DNA of 64,000 bases, taken from the NCBI RefSeq assembly GCF_019209835.1, contig NZ_JAHUTS010000001.1, forward strand, positions 310,001-374,000, in the 5' to 3' direction. Numbering within the stretch: the first letter of the stretch is position 1; each line of letters opens with the position of its first letter. This DNA comes from Enterovibrio paralichthyis. GTDB taxonomy: Bacteria > Pseudomonadota > Gammaproteobacteria > Enterobacterales > Vibrionaceae. Both the position numbers and the translations under genes were made by a program. A model generated the notes under the pieces. It did not search any database. It was given only the letters and a program-made list of their open reading frames with translations, and was not told where the DNA came from. This document shows positions 9,155 through 17,297 of the stretch, piece by piece.

Positions 9155-10413
9155 GCTGATTCCTTATTCATGTCGGCGCTGAGCGCTATTGCGAGATAGC
9201 TTCTCCACGGTTTGGCTGCGTCACCGTAGCAATTATCCTGTGGGAGCAGCATAGCCAGATCTGTTCGACCCAAACCCCGTAACAGGGCATAGCTGTATTG
9301 TTTATCGTTCAGAATATGTGACGGTGTCACGACTGGCCATTGTTGTTGTTCAAATCTCTCGCAAACGGCTTTCCATTTTTGGGAAAATTCATTGTTATCT
9401 GAAGCATTTGCAGTGATGTTTCCCTTGTTTCCCTTGTTTCCCACGACCAGTCTTTGTAATGGCTGGGAAAGTGATTCACCGGATGCTGCGCGAAGACCTG
9501 CCTCGTACATGTCCCAGCATCCCGGTATGCGTAATCCTTGAGGCGTGTTTTCCGGCATTGCCTGTCCGATCACTTCCGGATTGGTGTCGAGATCGAGCAA
9601 ATGGCGGATTCGGCTTACCACGGCATACAGATTGGCGGGGTTTTCAACCTCAATCTCTACACGGAACGCATTGCTTTCAGGGTGATGCGTTGCCGTGAAG
9701 CGCCCTTGTTGACCTAGATGGGAAAAGGTTCTGCCATAACTGGTTTCAGTCAGCCATTCTATCCCTTCGATTAGCCTTGAAGAGAGGAAAGCATGGAACG
9801 CCTGCCAGACGTAAGGCGGACGGTAACTTAATGTCAGTGTGATGGCTTCATGACTTTCGGCCGGCTTGCGACGAACCTGTGTCGGGGACAAAGACAGCTG
9901 TTGCTGGAAGCAGTCATTGAAACGCCGGATACTGTTAAAGCCAGCGGCAAAGGCGACATCCGAAATCGGCAAACGGGTTTCATGCAGCAGCTTCTTGGCA
10001 AACAGGATTTGCTGGTAAAGGGCATATTGTTTGGGCGAGCAACCCAGCGACTCAGTAAAAAGCTTGCGCAGATACCGGTCGCTCACGCCAAGTCTTTCTG
10101 CCAATGCAGGCACACTGGTTTCCTGGAGCGATCCTTCCTGAATCAGTGACAAAGCACGGCGGAAGGTGGTTTCTTTTCCGAGCCAGGCGGGTGAACCGGG
10201 TGCGCTGTCCGGACGGCAGCGAAGACAAGGCCGGAAACCCTGTGCTGACGCTTCAATGGCCGAAGCGTAATAACGGACATTTTCTTCCTTGGGCGAGGGT
10301 GCCGGGCAAATGGGTCTGCAATAAATACCCGTGGAGACAACGGCAGTAAAAAACAAACCGTCAAACCGTGCATCCCGTGACAACCGAGCTTTTTGATAGA
10401 GTGTGGTGTCCAT
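9151..10413 (-). CDS. Ada/AraC-type regulator fused to a shortened AlkA-like domain
   Basis: The N-terminal Ada zinc domain has four cysteines (32, 36, 63, 66) that bind zinc and accept methyl groups from DNA phosphotriesters. An AraC helix-turn-helix follows at about residues 80-185, then an AlkA N-terminal-like domain at about 190-300. Related Ada-AlkA fusions are near 480 residues and carry a helix-hairpin-helix with a GIGPWT-type motif and catalytic Asp. Here only 420 residues are present, that motif is not found, and a GNKGNKGN repeat from a 9-bp tandem repeat sits at the point of shortening, before a surviving KPWRSYLA segment. The regulatory and methyl-accepting parts look intact; glycosylase activity is doubtful. 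Confidence 0.75.
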   Translation of the reverse strand: MDTTLYQKARLSRDARFDGLFFTAVVSTGIYCRPICPAPSPKEENVRYYASAIEASAQGFRPCLRCRPDSAPGSPAWLGKETTFRRALSLIQEGSLQETSVPALAERLGVSDRYLRKLFTESLGCSPKQYALYQQILFAKKLLHETRLPISDVAFAAGFNSIRRFNDCFQQQLSLSPTQVRRKPAESHEAITLTLSYRPPYVWQAFHAFLSSRLIEGIEWLTETSYGRTFSHLGQQGRFTATHHPESNAFRVEIEVENPANLYAVVSRIRHLLDLDTNPEVIGQAMPENTPQGLRIPGCWDMYEAGLRAASGESLSQPLQRLVVGNKGNKGNITANASDNNEFSQKWKAVCERFEQQQWPVVTPSHILNDKQYSYALLRGLGRTDLAMLLPQDNCYGDAAKPWRSYLAIALSADMNKESA

Positions 10414-10418
10414 AGCTA

Positions 10419-10682
10419 GGGGCTGTTGACCTTTGGTGGTTAAATTTTGTTCTAGCCATAAGCGTTTTAGGCGCGGCGAGGTGTGTGCCGCCTAGTTATT
10501 CTAAGCAAATACACCTCAACAAAGCATAAAACGCTTAGGGCAGAACCCTTCGGGCAGCGTTTGTGGGGAATTTCTGCTGCGTTATCAGCGTCTTATGTAG
10601 GCTAGCTACACATCGAAGCTTCTGCCTTGCATAAAATCCCCACAAACTGCTGCAAAAATCATCACCAAAGGTCAGCAGCCCC
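10419..10682. mobile_element. 264-bp MITE, copy 1 (TA target duplication)
   Basis: The ends form near-perfect terminal inverted repeats (GGGGCTGTTGACCTTTGGTG at the left; right end complementary with one mismatch), flanked on both sides by TA (10417-10418, 10683-10684). Inside are further inverted repeats, AAGCGTTTTA/TAAAACGCTT and GTTTGTGGGGA/TCCCCACAAAC, so the whole element folds strongly. It has no open frame. A second copy of exactly the same length and about 97% identity is at 34607-34870. TA duplication suggests mobilisation by an IS630/mariner-type transposase elsewhere in the genome. Confidence 0.85.
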
Positions 10683-10778
10683 TAGTGTGTCCCGTTTACG
10701 TCGTCGTTATAACCATAACACTGCGGGCAATGAACACTAGCCAGAAACGGAACTGAATGGGTGTTTTCAAGAGGAAAT

Positions 10779-10804
10779 AAAAAAGGGCTGCGGTTGCAGC
10801 CCTT
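10779..10804 (-). terminator. Rho-independent terminator of the DUF3010 gene
   Basis: Minus-strand stem AAGGGCTGC/GCAGCCCTT with 4-nt loop, followed by a run of T on that strand. Confidence 0.85.
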
Positions 10805-10809
10805 GGAGA

Positions 10810-11232
10810 TTACTTGTTCAGGTAGGCACAAGCGGTTTGGAATGCTTGTTCCTGGAATTGTTTCAGACCCACTTCTTTCAGCGATACCATTACAGGGTTA
10901 CGCTTCAGTGACTCTTTCATTTCTGATGCGGTCATGATTTCGCAATCAACGCCGTCAATCAGTTGCAGCGCTGCTTCCATTTTGAAGCCAATCGCGCTGC
11001 CAGCGAATTTACCTTTCATTGGGCGTTCGCGGATAACGATTTTGTCGATTTTATAGTCTTCCATCAGCTTGGCAAATTGCTTTTGGAAGTGACGGATTTG
11101 TTCGCCGCTCGCGCCATCTGTGATGGTGAATTTGCGTGCGCGGCAGTCCGGTACGTCAAACAGGCCTTGCGTCAGTTCCAGCAGGCAGATGTTTGCTTCA
11201 TTGCTTTTTAAGTCGACAGCACAAATACGCAT
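10810..11232 (-). CDS. DUF3010 family protein
   Basis: A 140-residue cytoplasmic protein matching the DUF3010 family of marine gammaproteobacteria. The N-terminal strand RICAVDLKSNEA, with an Asp after a hydrophobic strand, and the later segment with IVIRERP recall RNase H/RuvC-like folds, but no nuclease activity is established and I do not claim one. Single gene with its own terminator; its upstream region is a short AT-rich promoter gap. Confidence 0.7.
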   Translation of the reverse strand: MRICAVDLKSNEANICLLELTQGLFDVPDCRARKFTITDGASGEQIRHFQKQFAKLMEDYKIDKIVIRERPMKGKFAGSAIGFKMEAALQLIDGVDCEIMTASEMKESLKRNPVMVSLKEVGLKQFQEQAFQTACAYLNK

Positions 11233-11346
11233 TGTTTTAGTTCCACGTGTAAATAAGCCGCTTAGTATACGGGGCGTGGCGTGATTATTGAAGCGAATGC
11301 GGTGTGATTGACGAGATATAAAGCAATAACGGAAGCGCCTGAAAGG

Positions 11347-12501
11347 TTAACGAAACTCTGCAAAAGACGTTTTCAGCTTCGCTTCAGTGATACCCCGGAC
11401 GATTTTAAGGTCTGGACGCTTTTTAAGATCGATGTATTCGACATCACGGAACGACGTAGTACGTGAAGAGTAGAAGAGCTTCACCGTCGGTGTCATGAGA
11501 TCATCAGGGTTTTCCTGACACACCAGACCAACGCGGCCATTGCTGAGTTCGACTACTGACCCGATTGGGTAGAAGCCAATACAACGGATAAACTTCTTCA
11601 GCAGATCGGCATCGAGGTGGAAGGGCGTTAAGCCAATCATGATCTTGAATGCTTCTGAAGGTGACAGCGCGGGTTTGTACACCCGTTCAGCCGTCAGGGC
11701 ATCGTATATATCGACGATACAGGACATCCGGCCGATCAAGGTCAGTTCATCACCCTTTAGGCCGTTCGGATAACCATTTCCGTCGAGCTTTTCATGATGC
11801 ATCACACTGACATCGCGGCTGATTTTTGGCAGGTCAACAATGCTGTCTAGAACGGGCACTGACAGGGTCTGGTGCTCCTTCATATGAATGAATTCATCGT
11901 CCGTCAGCTTGCCTGGTTTGTTCAGGACTTCATCCCGAACCAGAATTTTTCCGATGTCATGCACCAACCCGCCAATCGCCAACTCTTCCAGCGTGACCCT
12001 GTCTAAGTCCAAAAATCGGCCGAAATTCACCAGGTGGAAAGCGACATTCATTGAGTGTTCCAGGAGATAGGCACTTTTCTCGCGAATACCGCTGATCCAA
12101 AGCACGGCGTCCCGGCGCTCAAAAATGTTGTCCACGATGTCAGCGCTGACTTCCTTTACCGGTTCAATGTCTACCGGCTTGTTTTCATAGATGTCGTTGA
12201 GCAACTTACTGAGCTGCTTTTTGGATTTATCGACGAGTTCTTTGGCGGCGCTGAATTCATCGTTTCCGCTGATGGAAGAGTGCTTGCCGACTTTGGTTTC
12301 GCGGTATTGGATATCTTCGTCAGAAGTGATTTGGTCGGCGTCGATGTAAACATAGATCACGCCTTTTTCGCGCAGGTTATCAATGGTTTCCTTGCGGCGA
12401 ATAAAACCGGGTTTCTTCATCTTCGTGCGAGCGCGCAGGGATTCGATCTGCTCGACGTACATCCCTACCTCTACTTTATCGATGGCGATTTTTTGCAGCA
12501 C
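11347..12501 (-). CDS. HD-GYP cyclic-di-GMP phosphodiesterase
   Basis: A 384-residue cytoplasmic protein: an N-terminal DUF3391 region (to about residue 130), then an HD-GYP domain. The metal-binding HD is at residues 181-182, HH at 235-236 and GYP at 243-245, all intact, so hydrolysis of c-di-GMP is expected. The start is a GTG at 12501 with GGAG upstream. It is one of four c-di-GMP turnover genes in the first 33 kb. Single gene. Confidence 0.85.
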   Translation of the reverse strand: MLQKIAIDKVEVGMYVEQIESLRARTKMKKPGFIRRKETIDNLREKGVIYVYIDADQITSDEDIQYRETKVGKHSSISGNDEFSAAKELVDKSKKQLSKLLNDIYENKPVDIEPVKEVSADIVDNIFERRDAVLWISGIREKSAYLLEHSMNVAFHLVNFGRFLDLDRVTLEELAIGGLVHDIGKILVRDEVLNKPGKLTDDEFIHMKEHQTLSVPVLDSIVDLPKISRDVSVMHHEKLDGNGYPNGLKGDELTLIGRMSCIVDIYDALTAERVYKPALSPSEAFKIMIGLTPFHLDADLLKKFIRCIGFYPIGSVVELSNGRVGLVCQENPDDLMTPTVKLFYSSRTTSFRDVEYIDLKKRPDLKIVRGITEAKLKTSFAEFR

Positions 12502-12947
12502 AGAAGATTGCTCCGTTTACAGCGTCGTTGTGAGTTGTTTAACGTAAACCGGCGTTCAAAGGTAAAAGACAGCAACGGCGTACGACGCTACCGATCCTTT
12601 TTAAATATATACAAATTACGAGATTTTGGTTCGAATATGAGACGTTGCTGTCTGATTTATTGACAGTTTGCCATATATCGTTCTGTTATTTGGTCGACAT
12701 CAGGTGATTGCCAGGGCGACAATTAACTGATTTCGAAGCGTTTTAATAACAAGTTGAACAGTACCGCCGGTATAAAGTGCGGTGTATTCTATTTTATACA
12801 GGCCCATGAAAACAAGCACATCAGCAGGCATTGGGAGACATTTGGCGATTTTTAGGTTTGCATGGCCAAATACTTCCGGATAAATTGCACCTCCCAGCTT
12901 TTAGCACTCATTTTGGGTGCAACGTCACTGCACAGAAAGGCCAATTC
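12502..12947. other. 446-bp intergenic region without a gene
   Basis: Lies between the divergent HD-GYP and Nudix genes. It is AT-rich around 12600-12630 and has a weak inverted repeat ACCGC/GCGGT near 12763-12783. Short open frames here overlap the Nudix frame but lack coding character. It probably holds two divergent promoters; no clear operator or RNA is seen. Confidence 0.4.
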
Positions 12948-13487
12948 ATGCAAGTACTCCATACCAGCACCCATGCATCGGTGTTGCCGCTCGAAGACAA
13001 ACGCACTTTTTTCCGCCGTGCTGCAAGGGGCATTATCGTGCGGGAGCGTGATATTTTGCTGCTCTATACCGAGCGTTACCACGACTATTCACTGCCGGGT
13101 GGTGGCATTGATGAAGGCGAAGATGAGATGGCAGGCCTGATCCGTGAGTTGAGCGAAGAAACCGGTGCCCAGAACATTCGCAATATTCGCCCATTTGGCG
13201 CGTATGAAGAATTTCGTCCCTGGTACAAAGATGATTTTGACGCTGTACATATGATGTCTTACTGCTACTGGTGCGACATCGATGAAGAACTCGGTGAGCT
13301 GGCATTGGAAGACTATGAAGTCAAAAATGGTATGCGCCCGGTTTGGATCAACATTGACGATGCAATCCAACACAACAAAGAAGCACTGGCTAACAGTGAC
13401 AAGCAGGGATTGTCATTGGAGCGGGAGATCTTTCTTCTTGAACGAATCGCCGCCGTGTTATCGGTGGAAAGCGAGCAGGTTGCTTAA
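12948..13487 (+). CDS. Nudix hydrolase
   Basis: A 179-residue protein with a complete Nudix box (GGIDEGED then RELSEETG) between residues about 47 and 70, the Mg-binding site for cleaving nucleoside-diphosphate-linked compounds. The substrate is unknown; the loops outside the box do not match MutT or NudC closely. ATG at 12948 follows AGAAAGG; a longer frame to 12831 has no ribosome-binding site. Confidence 0.8.
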   Translation: MQVLHTSTHASVLPLEDKRTFFRRAARGIIVRERDILLLYTERYHDYSLPGGGIDEGEDEMAGLIRELSEETGAQNIRNIRPFGAYEEFRPWYKDDFDAVHMMSYCYWCDIDEELGELALEDYEVKNGMRPVWINIDDAIQHNKEALANSDKQGLSLEREIFLLERIAAVLSVESEQVA

Positions 13488-13494
13488 CCTAAAA

Positions 13495-13520
13495 CAAAGG
13501 CCGGTCATCCCGGCCTTTGT
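13495..13520. terminator. bidirectional terminator
   Basis: CAAAGGCCGG/CCGGCCTTTG perfect stem with a 5-nt loop between the convergent Nudix and lpxR-like genes. Confidence 0.8.
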
Positions 13521-13539
13521 TACAAGAAGCGTTGCAATA

Positions 13540-14442
13540 TTAGTAGCGGTAAAACAGGGTTAGATTCCCGTAGGCATGGTGGTTCTTCGGTGCAGTTTCG
13601 AATTGCTTGGAATGTGCCGCAATTGAAGCAATGACACCCCAGCGCTCCTGATACCAACTGATGCCAGAAGAAATTGCAAATTGTGTGTTCTCGATGGTCA
13701 GGACATCATTCTCAACCGGCTTATCACCTTCAATGGTGATATCGTCAAAGCGGTAACGAGCTTCAACAGTCGTAAAGAAAAAGAGGCCGTTTTTACTGTG
13801 GCTCAGCATGCCCACATCAACGTGATTGCCCGGCAATACAGAGGTTGAACCAAAGCTGTTGGCAAGATCAAGACCGATTCGGTAGGTACCGCCTGCGGCA
13901 ACCTCACTCTGGAAGTTTCCTCCCTGGCCGCGGCCGAAAACACTGAATTCACCCAATGCGCCACGTGAAAGTAGCTGGTGCGCTTCAAAGCCTGCTTGAT
14001 ATACAAATTGGTTGTTGATTTGGTAATCCCATCCCATAGGGTCTGGCGAACCTACCACAGCATGAACAATAGACTGGGCATCTTCCGCATAGGAATCCGG
14101 GCCGACTGTGCCTACCATTAAACTGCCCTTATAGGCATTGGTGTCATTTTGGTGGTAAACACGTCCCTGAAGATAAAGCAGACCCGCGTAGGCACGTTCA
14201 TTTGGGTGAGGCGTCGTCCACTCAATGTCAGATGGTGTCCACATCTGCGAGCCAATTTCGACGCTGTAGCCGATGGTTGATGGATCAGATGACCATCTTG
14301 CAAACAAACCGCTAGTGTATTCGCGGTCTGTTCCCAGAACGCCGTCGTTATCGACAGACAAAGAGAGGGAAGCCGCATGAGCGGCGCCACTGAAGAGCGG
14401 TATCGAAGCCAGGGCGATACCGAAAATTCTGCGAAATAGCAT
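13540..14442 (-). CDS. lpxR: LpxR-family outer-membrane lipid A deacylase
   Basis: A 300-residue beta-barrel protein with signal peptide (to about residue 23, ending GAAHA) and C-terminal YRY typical of outer-membrane proteins. The segment VDNDGVLGTDREYTSG holds the Asn-Asp and Thr/Ser positions used by LpxR, and a conserved His lies in QSIVHAVVG. The family (DUF2219) removes the 3'-acyloxyacyl chain of lipid A. It is divergent from the sulfurtransferase gene. Confidence 0.75.
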   Translation of the reverse strand: MLFRRIFGIALASIPLFSGAAHAASLSLSVDNDGVLGTDREYTSGLFARWSSDPSTIGYSVEIGSQMWTPSDIEWTTPHPNERAYAGLLYLQGRVYHQNDTNAYKGSLMVGTVGPDSYAEDAQSIVHAVVGSPDPMGWDYQINNQFVYQAGFEAHQLLSRGALGEFSVFGRGQGGNFQSEVAAGGTYRIGLDLANSFGSTSVLPGNHVDVGMLSHSKNGLFFFTTVEARYRFDDITIEGDKPVENDVLTIENTQFAISSGISWYQERWGVIASIAAHSKQFETAPKNHHAYGNLTLFYRY

Positions 14443-14511
14443 AGATACCTTGTTATTCTAATTGGCAGTTTTAATACGCGGCAATGCTACCGTAATCCCG
14501 GTACTAAAACG

Positions 14512-15384
14512 ATGTCTCAATCAATGGAGAGTGACTTGAAACAGATAAATGAGGTGTTAGTTAGCGCTGAGTGGTTAAACAATAACCTCGGTGACGAAAA
14601 ACTGAAGGTGATTGATGCCAGTTGGTTCATGCCAGGCAGTGGCCGGAATGGAAAGGACGAATGGTTCAGGAAACGTATTCCCGGAGCGGTGTTCTTCGAT
14701 TTCGACGGGGAAATCTGCGACCGCTCTTCACCATTACCACATATGATGCCTTCAGTAACCCAGTTTGAGCAGGCAGTAAGCCTTCTGGGTATCGGCAACG
14801 AAGACACTGTTGTCGTCTACGACAGTGCCGGCATTTTTTCAGCGCCCCGCGTTTGGTGGATGTTCAAAGCGATGGGACACAAACAAGTCGCGCTCTTGGA
14901 CGGCGGTCTGCCAGCTTGGGAAGCTGCTGGATTTGCAATTAAAACGCATCAGCCAGTCACTCCCGAGAAAAGCGACTACAAGGCTTCGCTGATGGCAGAG
15001 AGAATCATCGACAGAAACGCTTTGCTTGTCGGAATCAACGAAGGCAGTGTCAACGTGGTTGATGTCAGACCGGCAGACCGTTTCGCCGGTGCTGTTGCTG
15101 AGCCTCGCCCAGGTGTTCGAAGTGGACACATGCCCGGCGCACAAAACCTGCCGTTTCCTACTTTGTTGTCTGGTGGGAAATTTAAATCAACGGATGAGCT
15201 GAAGGCGCTGGTTTCGCCAACACTGTCCGCGGAAAAACACAATGTCGCTTCATGTGGATCCGGTGTGACAGCTTGCATGTTGGCGCTCGCGGCAGAGCAT
15301 GCGCTTAACCGTGTGGTGACGGTTTATGACGGTTCCTGGAGTGAATGGGGCAGTGACGAAGCCCTGCCGATAGTCAAAAGCTAA
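14512..15384 (+). CDS. sseA: 3-mercaptopyruvate/thiosulfate sulfurtransferase
   Basis: A 290-residue tandem rhodanese. The second domain has the active-site loop CGSGVTA starting at Cys248, the loop type of 3-mercaptopyruvate sulfurtransferase (SseA). The first, inactive rhodanese domain ends with LDGGLPAWEAAG. Start could be the ATG at 14512 or the one at 14524; neither has a strong ribosome-binding site. It ends at a clear terminator. Confidence 0.85.
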   Translation: MSQSMESDLKQINEVLVSAEWLNNNLGDEKLKVIDASWFMPGSGRNGKDEWFRKRIPGAVFFDFDGEICDRSSPLPHMMPSVTQFEQAVSLLGIGNEDTVVVYDSAGIFSAPRVWWMFKAMGHKQVALLDGGLPAWEAAGFAIKTHQPVTPEKSDYKASLMAERIIDRNALLVGINEGSVNVVDVRPADRFAGAVAEPRPGVRSGHMPGAQNLPFPTLLSGGKFKSTDELKALVSPTLSAEKHNVASCGSGVTACMLALAAEHALNRVVTVYDGSWSEWGSDEALPIVKS

Positions 15385-15404
15385 ACGATCTACCTTGCCC
15401 CGCT

Positions 15405-15425
15405 AGCCCCGAAAGGGGCTTTTTT
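15405..15425 (+). terminator. Rho-independent terminator of sseA
   Basis: AGCCCC-GAAA-GGGGCT stem with a GNRA-like tetraloop, followed by TTTTT. Confidence 0.85.
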
Positions 15426-15635
15426 ACATCTGTTTTTTACACAGGAATGACTGGAATTCGTGAAAGTGAAACGGGTTATTTGTTGCTCAGCATTTTCGCA
15501 AACTAAGATTTAAGGGTGGATGAGATCAAAGATAGAGTGGTATACAGGGTGTAAGTAAATATTAACGGTTACAAAATATTAACAATGTGTTATGACTGGT
15601 TTCATGTTGTTGATTGATCAGGATGGAGCAGCAAC

Positions 15636-17288
15636 GTGACGAATCAAATTGCTATGACCACAAACAATGTTCTCTTGCCCGAGCGAATTCAAAAATTGGT
15701 AAAAGCGCTCTCTCATGGTGTCTATGAAAGAGAGAATGCTATTCGTCTTTGCCTGCTTGCTGCATTAAGTGGAGAAAGCGTGTTCCTGCTGGGGCCACCG
15801 GGGATAGCCAAAAGTTATATCGCCAAACGTCTGATCAAGGCGTTTGATGACAGCCAATTCTTTGAATATCTGATGACCCGCTTTTCCACACCTGAAGAGG
15901 TATTTGGGCCGCTTTCCATTCAGGAACTCAAAGACAACGGTAAATATGTGCGCCTTACCGAAGGTTACTTGCCTACCGCTGATGTGGTGTTTCTGGATGA
16001 AATCTGGAAAGCAGGCCCTGCGATTCTCAATACCTTGTTGACCGTAGTGAATGAGCGCGTGTTCCGAAATGGTAGCGAAGTCCTGCCTGTTCCCATGCGT
16101 CTATTGGTCACCGCGTCCAATGAACTCCCTGAACCCGACAGTGGGCTGGATGCGCTGTATGACCGCATGCTGGTTCGCATCTTCGTCAACCGTATTCAGG
16201 AAAAAGGTAACTTCCGCCGCTTGTTAATGGGCGAAGGTAAAGAGGGTGAAATCACCATCGGCAGTGATATTGCCATTAAAGCCCACGAATACAGCCAGTG
16301 GCAGCAGCAAATCGAGCATGTTGCCTTACCTGACACTGTCTTCGAGAAAATCTACGCGCTGAAAATGATGCTTGAGCGCGAAGCAGAGAAAGATGGCAAC
16401 AACTTCCCGGCGGATGAGCTTTACATCTCTGACCGTCGCTGGAAAAAAGCTGTTCGCCTTCTCAAAGCCAGTGCATTTTTCAATGGCCGCAATGAAGTGA
16501 ACCCGGTTGATCTTCTGTTGCTGCAAGAGTGTTTGTGGCACAGCCCAGAATCGCGCAATGTCGTGACAGACGTAATGCGCAACTTTGCCCAAAGCGTCTG
16601 TTTCAATCAGGATGAGGCGCTTTTACTGGCTAACGAAGCCAATGAAGATAGCCGGGAACTGGTACAGGAGATCCAGTCAGAGCTTGGACACAAGGTGGAA
16701 ACCGAAGTGTCGATGCGCAAAGAAAAGTATTTTGTGGATTTGAGCCGAGCGAGACGCTACTCCGTCAATATGGCGAAGAACCTGATCAAATTTGTCATGC
16801 TTGATGCGAATCCTTCCGTTTCCGAAAAGGAAAAAGGCGACAGCCGTTGGGTTTACGTTGAAGCCGGTGAGTTTGAAAAGAAAATTAAAAACGGTGCATG
16901 TGAAGTCTACGGCTACGTAAACAAAAACCCCAACCTCTGCATGCTGCGCTTTGATATCGACAGCGAACGTCGCCTGATGATCAAAGACATTGCAAACCGG
17001 CCGGTCGCGGTAGCAATCGCAGGGGTAGATGACAATGATGCGGCGGCATTTGAGCAGTGGCAGGCGCGTAACGAGTCGGCTATTGCTAAGATTGATGAAG
17101 CGAAGCATTTGATCCGGCTCGGCCATGCACAGCTCAGTGCGGCTTTGCCTCACCACTTTGCTAACTCAGAACTGTTGGAGTTGCTCGCCACCAGCATTAC
17201 CGATACAGAGGAAGCGCTGCAGCGACAGGCGGTGAAATTTGAAAAAAGTGCATTCCGCGTGCGGATGCTGGCGGAATATTTTGCGTAA
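15636..17288 (+). CDS. ravA: MoxR AAA+ ATPase RavA
   Basis: A 550-residue regulatory ATPase. Walker A is GPPGIAKS at residues 53-60, Walker B VVFLDEIW near 115-121, followed by sensor regions and the C-terminal LARA-type and helical regions of RavA. In E. coli RavA forms hexamers with ViaA and is linked to LdcI, respiratory complexes and aminoglycoside sensitivity. Start is a GTG at 15636 with AGGATGGAG upstream. viaA follows 9 bp downstream. Confidence 0.9.
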   Translation: MTNQIAMTTNNVLLPERIQKLVKALSHGVYERENAIRLCLLAALSGESVFLLGPPGIAKSYIAKRLIKAFDDSQFFEYLMTRFSTPEEVFGPLSIQELKDNGKYVRLTEGYLPTADVVFLDEIWKAGPAILNTLLTVVNERVFRNGSEVLPVPMRLLVTASNELPEPDSGLDALYDRMLVRIFVNRIQEKGNFRRLLMGEGKEGEITIGSDIAIKAHEYSQWQQQIEHVALPDTVFEKIYALKMMLEREAEKDGNNFPADELYISDRRWKKAVRLLKASAFFNGRNEVNPVDLLLLQECLWHSPESRNVVTDVMRNFAQSVCFNQDEALLLANEANEDSRELVQEIQSELGHKVETEVSMRKEKYFVDLSRARRYSVNMAKNLIKFVMLDANPSVSEKEKGDSRWVYVEAGEFEKKIKNGACEVYGYVNKNPNLCMLRFDIDSERRLMIKDIANRPVAVAIAGVDDNDAAAFEQWQARNESAIAKIDEAKHLIRLGHAQLSAALPHHFANSELLELLATSITDTEEALQRQAVKFEKSAFRVRMLAEYFA

Positions 17289-17297
17289 GGAGGGCAG

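Noticed and set aside
12615..12640. GGTTCGAAT resembling a tRNA T-loop
   Set aside because: The bases on both sides do not pair and there is no acceptor or anticodon stem.
12055..12663. 202-codon plus-strand frame opposite the HD-GYP gene
   Set aside because: Mirror frame of a gene with intact HD and GYP motifs; composition is Phe/Val-rich as typical of antisense frames.
15550..15620. possible FNR or ArcA site before ravA
   Set aside because: AATATTAAC repeats and TTGATTGATCA are present but neither matches the FNR or ArcA consensus well enough.
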